Part shown: positions 26,795 through 35,689 of the stretch, piece by piece
Numbering within the stretch: the stretch's first letter is position 1
How the letters are laid out: the number at the start of each line of letters is the position of its first letter
Origin: Larkinella bovis
GTDB lineage: Bacteria; Bacteroidota; Bacteroidia; Cytophagales; Spirosomataceae
Assembly: GCF_042655385.1 (NCBI RefSeq)
Contig: NZ_JBHSMA010000005.1
Coordinates: forward strand, 248,001 to 312,000
DNA: 64,000 bases
Direction of reading: 5' to 3'
Made by a program: the position numbers and the translations under genes
The notes under the pieces: model-generated
Seen by the model: the letters and a program-made list of their open reading frames with translations, nothing else
Told to the model about the DNA's origin: nothing
Database searches by the model: none

Positions 26795-27481
26795 ATGCTT
26801 GATCATCCGTACATAACATTAATCCTGAAGTACCCGGATTCATTTTTGCCAGATCTGTTCTTAGTCATTGCCCTAGGAACGGGTCTGGTCAATTACGGTT
26901 TTCTGGATAAACCGAGTCGCTGGTTGTTTCGGATGCTGTTGCTGTCGTTCGTCATTAGCCTGGTGCAACTGCACGATGCGGCTTTTCGGCAGAACAATAT
27001 TTATTTGTATAACCTTAATTCGCTGGTTGAAATGGGCTGTTTTGCGGCAGCCTACTGGATCGAGCTAAAGTCCAAAAAGAACCAGGCGCTGGTGCTGGCC
27101 GGTTTTGGCGTTTACCTGCTGGTTTTTCTGTACGATTTTAGCTGGACCAACATTGCCGGCGTGGCCCTGGGCGTTCAGCGGATCATCATGATTATGTACG
27201 CGCTGCTTTTTTTTCATTACGTTCTGGCGAAAATGCAGGTACAGAATTTATTGCTCCACGCCATGTTCTGGGTGAGTGCGGGCGCCATCGTCCATGCCGC
27301 CGGAACGTTGTTCGTGTTTCTGTTTGTCAAAGTGACCCTCGGCGACTTGAGTTCGAACGGAAGTTACGCGCTTTACATCAAGATCGTCCGGTCGTTTACG
27401 ACCTTTTTTTACATCGTCCTTACCATTAGTTTCTGGCTTCGCCGGCGCGAATCGCGGCTGGCCGACCAGTTGACCGTTTAA
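26795..27481 (+). CDS. seven-helix membrane protein, cassette copy 2
   Basis: The 228-residue protein repeats the pattern of the gene at 25538 with ordinary base composition. Predicted helices lie near residues 15-33, 42-60, 68-90, 97-115, 122-145, 150-180 and 195-218. Conserved with the first copy are NNIYLYN plus Glu in helix 3, ALLFFHYVLAKMQVQNLLLH, FWVSAGAIVHAAGT and FLFVKVTL. The His and Glu inside or near helices are candidate functional residues. No catalytic domain is attached, so it may be a sensor, a channel or a scaffold. A histidine kinase lacking a sensory domain starts about 110 bases downstream, and I infer that the membrane protein could supply that input. No characterised homologue is known to me. 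Confidence 0.75.
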   Translation: MLDHPYITLILKYPDSFLPDLFLVIALGTGLVNYGFLDKPSRWLFRMLLLSFVISLVQLHDAAFRQNNIYLYNLNSLVEMGCFAAAYWIELKSKKNQALVLAGFGVYLLVFLYDFSWTNIAGVALGVQRIIMIMYALLFFHYVLAKMQVQNLLLHAMFWVSAGAIVHAAGTLFVFLFVKVTLGDLSSNGSYALYIKIVRSFTTFFYIVLTISFWLRRRESRLADQLTV

Positions 27482-27592
27482 TATAAGGCGCTTGCGGAAA
27501 TGACCGCTGAGTTTTATATTTCGCCAGATGATTCGTAATTATTTCCCAGGTATGGGATCGCACTTCGCTTCTGACTCGCTGTGAACGAGGAC

Positions 27593-28402
27593 ATGAAATT
27601 ATTTATCGCCGTCGGAACGGCTGTTTTGTTGGTGATGGCGATCTTCATCATCGTCTTTGTTGCCTATTACCAGCAAAAACAAATTCGTCAGCAACTCATC
27701 CTGAAAGAATGGCAGGAGAAATACCGGAAGGGACTGCTTGCCGCTACCCTTCAGGCGCAGGAACACGAACGCCGGCGCATCGCCCAGGACCTGCACGACG
27801 AAATTGGTACGATGTTGTCTGTTACAAAGTTGAGTCTGAATCAGTTAGGCAGAACGGTGGAGCATAATGACCCCGGCTCTACGGTTTTGGTCCAGAAAAC
27901 CCGCTCGCTCCTGGACGAAACAATCGCCAATGTCCGGCGCATCAGCCGTGATCTGGTACCCACTACGCTCGAACGCTTCGGCCTGGTGTCGGCGCTGGAA
28001 GAACTGGCCGAAAAAGCCAGCAATGGCGAAGTTCACGTCGAACTGACGTGTTCGGACAAATTACCGACATTGCTGCCGCAACTGGATCTGACGCTGTTCC
28101 GGATTGCCCAGGAGTTGCTCAATAACGCCATCAAACACGCTAACGCCCAAACGATTATCATTGATCTGCATTGTCAGCCGAACGGCGTTCTGTTGTCAGT
28201 GATCGACGACGGACGCGGTTTTGATCTGGACGAAATCATGAAGGACAAAAAGCGGGGTCTTGGTTTGCGAAACATCGAGAGCCGCCTGAATGTTATCGAC
28301 GGACATGTAACGTTTGACGTGGAAGAAGGGCGCGGTTCCCGGATTCATATTCAGGTCCGGAATCTGAAACCGGAGGTTGAGGTGGAAGTAGAACCGGTAT
28401 AA
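27593..28402 (+). CDS. NarL/DesK-type sensor histidine kinase with minimal N-terminus
   Basis: The 269-residue kinase has one membrane helix (about residues 3-25, MKLFIAVGTAVLLVMAIFII) and a short linker, then a HisKA_3 dimerisation domain with the phospho-acceptor His in RRRIAQDLHDEIG near residue 65, and an HATPase domain with N box ELLNNAIKHA, G1 DDGRGFD and RGLGLRNIESR. It should phosphorylate the response regulator encoded 210 bases downstream. There is no periplasmic loop or PAS/GAF domain, so signal reception must come from the membrane or from a partner. A GTG four codons upstream (27581) is an alternative start; the ATG at 27593 has GAGG just before it. The same direction and position after two membrane-protein cassettes suggest functional linkage. 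Confidence 0.88.
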   Translation: MKLFIAVGTAVLLVMAIFIIVFVAYYQQKQIRQQLILKEWQEKYRKGLLAATLQAQEHERRRIAQDLHDEIGTMLSVTKLSLNQLGRTVEHNDPGSTVLVQKTRSLLDETIANVRRISRDLVPTTLERFGLVSALEELAEKASNGEVHVELTCSDKLPTLLPQLDLTLFRIAQELLNNAIKHANAQTIIIDLHCQPNGVLLSVIDDGRGFDLDEIMKDKKRGLGLRNIESRLNVIDGHVTFDVEEGRGSRIHIQVRNLKPEVEVEVEPV

Positions 28403-28539
28403 GTGTCAGTACCTTTCAAAGGCTTCGTATTTTGCGGAACGGAAGCGAATACAATGCCCGCCTTGCCGGGACCTGAGCAGGACAAAAATTAACCGTGAAT
28501 GAGGGGCTAAAAAGTGAAGGAGGAAACGCTGGGATCGCT

Positions 28540-28547
28540 TATTTTTG
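28540..28547 (+). promoter_or_regulatory. possible -7 box of the response regulator gene
   Basis: TATTTTTG fits TAnnTTTG and lies 65 bases before the ATG of the response regulator. No convincing -33 box is seen, so the regulator may also be expressed from the upstream kinase transcript. Confidence 0.35.
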
Positions 28548-28612
28548 ACGCATAAACCGCTTTCTGATTTTAGCCATTCAACTCCCGGACGCAAAACGCT
28601 CAACCCTTACCC

Positions 28613-29284
28613 ATGAAAAAGATCAAGATTGCATTAGCCGACGATCATAATTTATTTCGGAAAGGAATGGCTTCGGTATTGAGTCAGGTTCCTGATTTTG
28701 AACTGGTTCTGGAAGCCAGCAACGGGCAGGAGCTGATCGATAAACTGACGCGCCGAATGCCGGATGTCGTTTTACTGGACCTCGAAATGCCGGTGATGGA
28801 TGGCATTGCGACCACGGAATACATCCGGGAAAACCACCCCGACATCAAAATCATCATGCTCACCATGCACGATGAGGACCGGTTTGTCTTGCACCTGCTG
28901 GAAAAAGGCGTGAGTGGGTATGTCCTGAAAGACGCGGATTTGGACGAAGTGGAGAAAGCGGTTCACCGGGTGATGGACGACGGGGTCTACCTCAATGACT
29001 TTGTTTCGAAGGTCATGCACCGCAAAATGGTTAATAAACCAACCGTGATTAAACAGCCATCGACCGCGACCTCCACCTTATACAATAGCAAAGTGCTGCT
29101 ATCAGAGCGGGAGAAAGAAGTGCTCAAACTCATTTGTGAGGGTCTGTCGACGGCCGAAATCAGCGAAAAAATCTTCCTCAGCCCTAGGACCGTGGAAGGA
29201 CACCGCCTGCGGATTCTGGAAAAAACCGGTACGAAAAACACGGCCGGCATGGTGGCCTACGCTTTCAAGAATAATCTGGTATAA
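28613..29284 (+). CDS. LuxR/NarL-family response regulator
   Basis: The 223-residue regulator has a receiver domain with the acidic pocket LADDHNLF, the phospho-acceptor Asp in VVLLDLEMPVMDG near residue 54 and the conserved Lys in YVLKDADLDE near 105. After a linker of about 25 residues comes a LuxR helix-turn-helix (LSEREKEVLKLICEGLSTAE, then SEKIFLSPRTVEGHRL). It is the partner of the kinase gene 210 bases upstream and should bind DNA when phosphorylated. Its targets are unknown; the neighbouring membrane cassette is the first place to look. The gene is followed by a long perfect hairpin with a T-run. Confidence 0.92.
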   Translation: MKKIKIALADDHNLFRKGMASVLSQVPDFELVLEASNGQELIDKLTRRMPDVVLLDLEMPVMDGIATTEYIRENHPDIKIIMLTMHDEDRFVLHLLEKGVSGYVLKDADLDEVEKAVHRVMDDGVYLNDFVSKVMHRKMVNKPTVIKQPSTATSTLYNSKVLLSEREKEVLKLICEGLSTAEISEKIFLSPRTVEGHRLRILEKTGTKNTAGMVAYAFKNNLV

Positions 29285-29300
29285 TTTTAAGGAGATACGA

Positions 29301-29388
29301 ACGAGAGGAGGAAGGAAAGAACAGGAAAATGGAGCACGATTGCTGCTTCTTTTGTCCGTTCTTTCCTTCCTCCTCTCGTCTTTTTTTC
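29301..29388 (+). terminator. 22-bp perfect hairpin with T-run after the response regulator
   Basis: ACGAGAGGAGGAAGGAAAGA plus two bases (29301-29322) is the exact reverse complement of 29358-29379, with a 35-base loop, followed by CTTTTTTT. It works as a plausible terminator, and its purine/pyrimidine arms resemble those of other long hairpins in the window. Confidence 0.6.
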
Positions 29389-29483
29389 AACTTATTTGAA
29401 ACCGGCATTGTTACCTGAATAAAACCGGAGTCGATTCGTAAAGAATTGAATAAATAGTAGACAATCTTTCTATTTGAATCCTT

Positions 29484-29491
29484 TAACTTTG
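29484..29491 (+). promoter_or_regulatory. probable -7 box of sucA
   Basis: TAACTTTG is an exact TAnnTTTG match 27 bases before the sucA ATG. A proper -33 element is not clear. Confidence 0.45.
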
Positions 29492-29518
29492 CCGATCGAA
29501 CATGGGTGACCCCGAATT

Positions 29519-32281
29519 ATGGACAGATTCTCGTATATAGCTAACTCTGAAGCAGCTTACATCGACGATTTATACCGATCTTATAAGCAAGATCCGGGCT
29601 CGGTGGATGGAAGCTGGCAAAAATTTTTTGAAGGTTTTGAATTCTCTCAGTCGTATGGTGAAAGTGGAAATGGCGCGAATGGTCATTCCGACACGGACCA
29701 GACGGCTACAAAGCCCGTAATCGATACCAAACACGCAGAAAAAGAGGTATCCGTCGCCAGTCTGATTAAAGCCTACCGTTCACGGGGCCACCTGCTGGCC
29801 AAAACCAACCCCATTCGGAACCGGAAAGACCGGAATCCGCGGATTGGTCTAGAAGATTACGCCCTGAGCGAGGCCGATCTCGACACGGTTTTCGATGCGG
29901 GAACCTTGCTGGGTATTGGGCCCAGCTCGTTGCGGAAAATCATGGAGTCGCTGGAAAAAATCTACGCGGGCACCATCGGTTTCGAGTACATGTACATCCG
30001 GGAAATCGACGTAAAGAACTGGCTTCGCAACAAAATCGAGAAGGAGGCCCTGGTGTTTGATCCGTCGATTGAAGAAAAAAAACGGATTCTGGAGAAGCTG
30101 AACGAGGCAACGGTTTTTGAAAACTTCCTCCATACCAAATATTTAGGCCAGAAGCGGTTTTCCCTCGAAGGGGGCGAAACCACGATTCCGGCGCTGGATG
30201 CCATCATCAACTACAGTGGTGAACTGGGCGTCGAAGAAGTGATGATCGGAATGGCCCACCGGGGGCGTCTGAACGTACTGGTGAACATCCTGGGCAAATC
30301 GTACGAAGACGTCTTCAGCGGTTTTGAAGGCAATGTTCCCGATCAGGTGTTTGGCGATGGGGACGTAAAATACCACCTGGGCTACTCGAGCCTGATCGAA
30401 ACCTCGGCGGGGAAGCAGGTCAGTGTGAAACTGGCCCCGAACCCGTCGCACCTCGAAGCGGTTAACCCGATCATCGAGGGCTTCGTGCGGGCGCAGGCCG
30501 ATGAAGAGTACGGCGGAAATTTTGACAAGATTCTGCCGATCCTGATCCACGGTGATGCAGCCGTAGCCGGACAGGGAATCGTGTATGAAGTAACGCAAAT
30601 GGCTAAACTGGCCGGTTATCAAACCGGGGGCACACTCCATTTTGTGATCAATAACCAGATCGGTTTTACGACCGATTTTGAAGACGCCCGTTCGTCGATC
30701 TATTGTTCGGATGTGGCCAAGATTGTCGATGCGCCGGTTTTTCACGTCAATGGTGATGATCCGGAAGCCGTGATTTTCTGCGCTAAACTGGCGGTCGAAT
30801 TCCGGGAGAAATTCAATCGGGATGTCTTTATCGACATGGTTTGCTACCGTCGATACGGCCATAACGAGTCGGACGAACCGAAGTTTACCCAGCCAACGCT
30901 GTACAATACCATTGAAAGACACGCGAACCCGCGGGAGATTTATAACAAAAGCCTGATTGATCGGGGCGAGGTTGATGCCGAACTGGCGGCTAAAATGGAC
31001 GCGGAGTTCAAGAAAGAACTCCAGGACCGCCTGGATATGGTAAAGCAGAAAACGCCTATTCCCTATAAACCGTTGCGGCTGGACCGCGAATGGGCCGAAC
31101 TGCGGGTGAGCCAGCCGGAAGACTTCGATCAGTCGCCCGAAACCGGTGTTCCCATGGAAACGCTGGAGAAAGTCGGGAACGCACTCGTCACGATTCCGAG
31201 CGGTTTCAAACCCCTGAAACAGATCGATAAACTGCTGAAAGACCGTCGGCAGATGTTGTTCGAAACCAAACAGGTCAATTGGGGAACCGCCGAATTGCTG
31301 GCCTACGGCTCGATTCTGTCCGAAAATAAAGTGGTTCGGCTGAGCGGGCAGGATGTGCAGCGGGGAACCTTCTCCCACCGTCATGCCGTTCTGCACGATT
31401 CCGAAACAAACGAATCGTACAGCTCACTGGATCATATTGAAGGCAGCAAGCAGAAAATGCAGATTTATAACTCCTTACTGTCGGAATACGGCGTATTGGG
31501 TTTTGAATTCGGGTATTCGATGGCCGCTCCGCACGCGCTGGTGATCTGGGAAGCCCAGTTTGGGGACTTCTCGAACGGTGCTCAGGTCATTATCGATCAG
31601 TTTGTCTCTTCCTGCGAATCGAAATGGGGGTTGATGAATGGTCTGGTGATGTTATTGCCCCACGGTTATGAAGGCCAGGGGCCGGAGCACTCCAATGCCC
31701 GCCCGGAACGCTACCTGCAATTGTCGGCCGAATACAACATGGTGGTAGCCAATGTAACCACGCCGGCTAACTTCTTCCACCTGCTGCGTCGGCAGTTGAC
31801 CTGGCCTTTCCGGAAACCGCTGGTGGTTATGTCACCGAAATCTTTATTGCGACATCCACAAGTAGTTTCGCCCCTGGAAGACCTTACGAAAGGTACATTC
31901 AAGGAAGTGTTACCGGATAGTTACGCAACGGGCAAGAAAGTAAAACGAATTCTGTTGTGTACGGGTAAAATTTATTACGAATTACTCGAAAAACAACAGG
32001 CAGATAAGCGCGAAGACGTAGCTATCATCCGTTTGGAGCAGTTACATCCGTTCCCGCAGAAGCAGCTTGATGCCATTCTGGCCAACTATAGCAAGAGTGC
32101 CGAACTGATTTGGGTACAGGAAGAGCCGTCAAACATGGGCGCCTGGACCTACTTGCTGCGCTCGGCTTTGAATCTGAAATTGCGCGGGATCACCCGGAAA
32201 AATAGTGCGTCACCCGCCACTGGTTATTCGAAAGTTCACGCCCAGGAACAGGCTGACATTATCCGCCGGGCATTTGAATAA
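29519..32281 (+). CDS. sucA: 2-oxoglutarate dehydrogenase E1 component
   Basis: The 920-residue thiamine-diphosphate enzyme has the E1o N-terminal start (SYIANSEAAYIDDLYRSYKQ), VEEVMIGMAHRGRLNVLVNI, the cofactor motif HGDAAVAGQGIVYEV with FVINNQIGFTT, and the transketolase-like C-terminal half (RGTFSHRHAVLHD, LPHGYEGQGPEHSNARPERY). It decarboxylates 2-oxoglutarate and reductively succinylates the lipoyl group of E2 in the citric acid cycle. The length is close to the 933 residues of the E. coli protein. The E2 gene follows by 56 bases and lpdA further on, so the three enzymes of the complex lie in one direction. Function call is firm. Confidence 0.96.
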   Translation: MDRFSYIANSEAAYIDDLYRSYKQDPGSVDGSWQKFFEGFEFSQSYGESGNGANGHSDTDQTATKPVIDTKHAEKEVSVASLIKAYRSRGHLLAKTNPIRNRKDRNPRIGLEDYALSEADLDTVFDAGTLLGIGPSSLRKIMESLEKIYAGTIGFEYMYIREIDVKNWLRNKIEKEALVFDPSIEEKKRILEKLNEATVFENFLHTKYLGQKRFSLEGGETTIPALDAIINYSGELGVEEVMIGMAHRGRLNVLVNILGKSYEDVFSGFEGNVPDQVFGDGDVKYHLGYSSLIETSAGKQVSVKLAPNPSHLEAVNPIIEGFVRAQADEEYGGNFDKILPILIHGDAAVAGQGIVYEVTQMAKLAGYQTGGTLHFVINNQIGFTTDFEDARSSIYCSDVAKIVDAPVFHVNGDDPEAVIFCAKLAVEFREKFNRDVFIDMVCYRRYGHNESDEPKFTQPTLYNTIERHANPREIYNKSLIDRGEVDAELAAKMDAEFKKELQDRLDMVKQKTPIPYKPLRLDREWAELRVSQPEDFDQSPETGVPMETLEKVGNALVTIPSGFKPLKQIDKLLKDRRQMLFETKQVNWGTAELLAYGSILSENKVVRLSGQDVQRGTFSHRHAVLHDSETNESYSSLDHIEGSKQKMQIYNSLLSEYGVLGFEFGYSMAAPHALVIWEAQFGDFSNGAQVIIDQFVSSCESKWGLMNGLVMLLPHGYEGQGPEHSNARPERYLQLSAEYNMVVANVTTPANFFHLLRRQLTWPFRKPLVVMSPKSLLRHPQVVSPLEDLTKGTFKEVLPDSYATGKKVKRILLCTGKIYYELLEKQQADKREDVAIIRLEQLHPFPQKQLDAILANYSKSAELIWVQEEPSNMGAWTYLLRSALNLKLRGITRKNSASPATGYSKVHAQEQADIIRRAFE

Positions 32282-32336
32282 GGTTTTACAGTTATCGAAA
32301 CCGTACAGATAGCTGACAACTGAAAACTAAGAGAAA

Positions 32337-33953
32337 ATGGCAATAGAAATGAAAGTTCCCCCGGTTGGGGAGTCGATTACGGAAGTAACGGTTGGCGCGT
32401 GGCACAAGAAGGAGGGCGATTCGGTGAAGCGGGATGAAGTGCTGTGCGAACTGGAATCCGACAAAGCATCGTTTGAATTTCCGGCTGAAGCCGACGGGGT
32501 ATTACACATCCTGGCGAAGGAAGGCGATGTATTACCCATCGGTGCGGTTTTGTGTACCATCGAACCGGCGGGTGCGGCCAATAGCGCGGCTCCCCAGACC
32601 GATGCTCCGGCTCCGGCCAAACAACCGGCTGCTCCGCAACCGGAAGTTGCCCAACCGGCTCCGCAGCCCACCCCTGAACCGGCACCCGCAGCAGCGGCTC
32701 CGGCACCGAAAGTCGTGGAAATGAAAGTGCCGCCGGTTGGGGAATCGATTACCGAAGTGACGATTGCTTCCTGGAATAAAAAAGACGGTGACCGGGTCGA
32801 GCAGGATGAAGTCCTGTGCGAACTGGAGTCCGACAAAGCCACTTTTGAATTACCTTCCGAAGCCGCCGGAACACTCCGGATTGTGGCCGAAGCGGGTTCA
32901 ACGCTGGCAATCGGGGCCGTTATCTGCCGGATTGAAGTAGGGGCCGGGGCTGCGCAATCCGCAGCCCAACCGTCCGCTCCGGCTTCACAACCGGGGGGGC
33001 AGCCCGCAGCGGCTCAATCGGCTGAGCATGGCTATGCCGCCAATCATCCGTCGCCGGTAGCGGCCAAAATTCTGGCCGAAAAAGGCATCGATCCCAAAGA
33101 AGTAAATGGCACGGGCATTGGGGGCCGTATCACAAAAGAAGATGCGGTAAAAGCAGAAAAACCGGTCGCTCCGGCTCCGCAACCCGCGGCTGCACCCGCT
33201 CCCAAACCGGCTCCTGCTGCCGCTCCGGCCCCCGCACCCGCTGCGGGTGGAAACCGGGGGCAACGGCGTGAACGGATGACCTCCCTGCGCAAAACCATCG
33301 CCCGGCGTCTGGTGGCCGTGAAGAACGAAACCGCCATGCTGACGACCTTCAACGAGGTTGATATGAAGCCGATCATGGATTTGCGGGCCAAATACAAAGA
33401 TAAGTTCAAGGAAAAACACGCGGTGGGTCTCGGCTTCATGTCGTTCTTCGCCAAGGCGGTTTGTATTGCCCTGCAGGATTTCCCGAACGTCAATGCGTCG
33501 ATCGATGGCGATTCGATCGTTTACAATGACTTTTGTGATATATCCATTGCGGTTTCGACGGAGCGCGGCCTGGTTGTGCCCGTTGTTCGCAACGCCGAAG
33601 CGATGGATTTCGCCGGTATCGAGAAAGAAATCATCCGGTTGGCGGGTTTGGCGCGTGACAACAAACTGACCATCGAGCAGATGTCCGGGGGGACGTTTAC
33701 GATCACGAACGGTGGGGTTTTCGGCTCGATGCTATCAACGCCGATCATCAATGCTCCGCAGTCAGCTATCCTGGGGATGCACAACATTGTGGAACGCCCG
33801 GTGGTTATCAACGGTGAAATTGTGATTCGCCCGATTATGTACGTGGCGTTGTCGTACGATCACCGGATCATCGACGGCAAGGATTCCGTGAGCTTCCTGG
33901 TTCGCGTGAAGCAGTTGCTGGAAGACCCGGCCCGGATTTTACTGGGTGTTTAA
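32337..33953 (+). CDS. sucB: dihydrolipoamide succinyltransferase (E2) with two lipoyl domains
   Basis: The 538-residue E2 has two lipoyl domains (near 4-76 and 124-198), each with MKVPPVGESITEVT at the start and the lipoylated Lys in ELESDKA; a 45-residue Ala/Pro linker separates them. A peripheral-subunit-binding domain (HPSPVAAKILAEKGIDPKEV) follows near 232, then a second Ala/Pro linker and the acyltransferase core with the catalytic His and Asp in YDHRIIDGKDS. E. coli SucB has one lipoyl domain, so this is an extended form. It transfers succinyl to CoA in the 2-oxoglutarate dehydrogenase complex; position after sucA supports this over pyruvate dehydrogenase E2. The near-identical lipoyl halves imply internal duplication. 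Confidence 0.92.
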   Translation: MAIEMKVPPVGESITEVTVGAWHKKEGDSVKRDEVLCELESDKASFEFPAEADGVLHILAKEGDVLPIGAVLCTIEPAGAANSAAPQTDAPAPAKQPAAPQPEVAQPAPQPTPEPAPAAAAPAPKVVEMKVPPVGESITEVTIASWNKKDGDRVEQDEVLCELESDKATFELPSEAAGTLRIVAEAGSTLAIGAVICRIEVGAGAAQSAAQPSAPASQPGGQPAAAQSAEHGYAANHPSPVAAKILAEKGIDPKEVNGTGIGGRITKEDAVKAEKPVAPAPQPAAAPAPKPAPAAAPAPAPAAGGNRGQRRERMTSLRKTIARRLVAVKNETAMLTTFNEVDMKPIMDLRAKYKDKFKEKHAVGLGFMSFFAKAVCIALQDFPNVNASIDGDSIVYNDFCDISIAVSTERGLVVPVVRNAEAMDFAGIEKEIIRLAGLARDNKLTIEQMSGGTFTITNGGVFGSMLSTPIINAPQSAILGMHNIVERPVVINGEIVIRPIMYVALSYDHRIIDGKDSVSFLVRVKQLLEDPARILLGV

Positions 33954-33959
33954 TCATCC

Positions 33960-34034
33960 GTAGGACGGATTGTAAAATCGTTTTTATGCGGAGGCAAACT
34001 CCTGTCAGCAGAACGGTTTTATAGTTCGTCCTAC
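33960..34034. repeat. 23-bp imperfect inverted repeat with transitions only
   Basis: GTAGGACGGATTGTAAAATC plus three bases (33960-33982) faces 34012-34034; of 23 positions, 19 pair normally and 4 differ by transitions, so in RNA most could still pair as G-U. An inner GGAG/CTCC hairpin lies in the loop. It stands between the E2 gene and lpdA. Confidence 0.6.
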
Positions 34035-34130
34035 ACCTTTATATGGAAACCGGGTTCAGCATCCCTGGCTCTCCGATTCCAAACCCGAAACAACTAACTA
34101 CTCACTCTATCTCCAACGATTTACAAGCCT

Positions 34131-35546
34131 ATGCAATACGACGTTATCGTTATCGGTTCCGGACCGGGCGGCTACGTAGCCGCGATTCGCTGCGCCCAGT
34201 TGGGCATGAAAACGGCCATCGTGGAAAAATACAAAACGCTGGGCGGAACATGTCTCAACGTCGGCTGTATTCCGTCGAAAGCCCTGCTTGATTCTTCGGA
34301 GCATTTTTACAATGCTGCGCACACCTTCGCCGAACACGGGATCAAACTGGCTGATTTGCAGGTTGACCTGCCCCAGATGATCAAGCGGAAAGAAGGCGTT
34401 GTGGAAGCGAACGTAACCGGTATTTCGTTTCTGATGAAGAAGAACAAAATCACGGTTCATCAGGGACTCGGGTCGTTTGTCGATGCCAACACGCTGAAGG
34501 TAACGAAAGACGACGGCAGCGAAGAACAGATTACGGCAAAGAACTTCATCATTGCGACGGGTTCCAAACCGTCTTCCTTCCCGTCGATGCCCATCGACAA
34601 AAAGCGCATCATCACCTCCACCGAAGCCCTGACGCTACAGGAAGTGCCGAAACACCTCATTGTGATTGGTGCGGGCGTGATTGGCGCGGAACTTGGTTCG
34701 GTGTATGCCCGCATCGGCTCCAAAGTCTCCTTCGTTGAGTTTGCCGATTCGATGATCCCGACGATGGACAAAACGATGGGCAAAGAACTCCAGAAAGCCG
34801 TCAAAAAGCTGGGTGCCGATTTTTATTTCAGCCATAAAGTAACCAGCGTTGAAAATACCGGGGATGGGGTTATCGTAAAAGCGGATACCCCGAAAGGCCG
34901 TGGCGACGGACCGGAACAGATTACGCTGGAAGGCGACTATTGCCTGGTGTCGGTGGGTCGGCGGCCCTATACCGACGGCCTGAACCTGGAAGCGGCCGGT
35001 TTGGCTACCGACAACCGGGGACGCATCGAGGTCAACGACCACCTGCAAACCAGCGTACCGCATATTTACGCCATCGGTGACGTGATTCGCGGAGCCATGC
35101 TGGCCCACAAAGCCGAAGAAGAAGGGGTGTTTGTGGCCGAAACCATGGCCGGACAAAAACCGCATATCAATTACCGGCTGATTCCGGGGGTGGTCTATAC
35201 CTGGCCGGAAGTTGCCAGTGTGGGCTTCACCGAAGAAGAACTGAAAGCGGAAGGGCGGGCGTACAAAGTGGGCTCGTTTCCGTATAAAGCGCTGGGCCGC
35301 GCCCGTGCTTCGATGGACCTCGACGGCCTGGTTAAAGTCCTGGCCGACAAACAAACCGACGAAATCCTGGGAATGCACATCATCGGTGCCCGGGCCGCCG
35401 ATATGATCGCCGAATGCGTCGTGGCAATGGAATACCGGGCCTCGGCGGAGGATATCGGGCGGATTTCCCACGCGCACCCGACCTACACGGAAGCCATTAA
35501 GGAAGCCTGTCTGGCCGCGACCGAAAACCGGGCGCTGCATATGTAA
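34131..35546 (+). CDS. lpdA: dihydrolipoyl dehydrogenase (E3)
   Basis: The 471-residue flavoprotein has the FAD motif GSGPGGYVAAIRCAQ, the redox-active cysteines in GGTCLNVGCIPSKALL, an NAD-binding GAGVIGAELGSVYARIGSKV, and the C-terminal active-site HAHPTYTEAIKEA with His and Glu. It reoxidises the dihydrolipoyl group of E2 with NAD and is shared by 2-oxoglutarate and often pyruvate dehydrogenases. It follows the E2 gene by 177 bases that hold a large hairpin, so it may be expressed both with and apart from sucAB. Length fits the family (about 470). An excellent match. Confidence 0.96.
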   Translation: MQYDVIVIGSGPGGYVAAIRCAQLGMKTAIVEKYKTLGGTCLNVGCIPSKALLDSSEHFYNAAHTFAEHGIKLADLQVDLPQMIKRKEGVVEANVTGISFLMKKNKITVHQGLGSFVDANTLKVTKDDGSEEQITAKNFIIATGSKPSSFPSMPIDKKRIITSTEALTLQEVPKHLIVIGAGVIGAELGSVYARIGSKVSFVEFADSMIPTMDKTMGKELQKAVKKLGADFYFSHKVTSVENTGDGVIVKADTPKGRGDGPEQITLEGDYCLVSVGRRPYTDGLNLEAAGLATDNRGRIEVNDHLQTSVPHIYAIGDVIRGAMLAHKAEEEGVFVAETMAGQKPHINYRLIPGVVYTWPEVASVGFTEEELKAEGRAYKVGSFPYKALGRARASMDLDGLVKVLADKQTDEILGMHIIGARAADMIAECVVAMEYRASAEDIGRISHAHPTYTEAIKEACLAATENRALHM

Positions 35547-35577
35547 GGACGGTATTCCGTTTACGGTTTTCAGGTAG

Positions 35578-35625
35578 CGGATTTCAAATCCGTAGCAGCC
35601 GGGGTCAGAATTTCAAATTCCGACC
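35578..35625. repeat. two-hairpin REP-like element, copy 2
   Basis: CGGATTT-C-AAATCCG (35578-35592) and GGTCAGAATTT-C-AAATTCCGACC (35603-35625, one mismatch) lie 10 bases apart, in the same order as copy 1 at 6877-6922. The element follows the stop of lpdA. Confidence 0.6.
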
Positions 35626-35689
35626 AGCGAAACGTCGTTTCCAATAGGAATTAGTGAGTAACCAATAGGACTTATCAGGTGTTTTTAGA

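Noticed and set aside
30143..31396. 417-codon open frame antisense to sucA
   Set aside because: Shadow of a highly conserved gene; composition of the translation is typical of an antisense frame.
32580..33255. Ala/Pro-rich repetitive DNA in the E2 gene
   Set aside because: These are the flexible linkers between lipoyl, binding and catalytic domains, ordinary for this enzyme, not a DNA repeat element.
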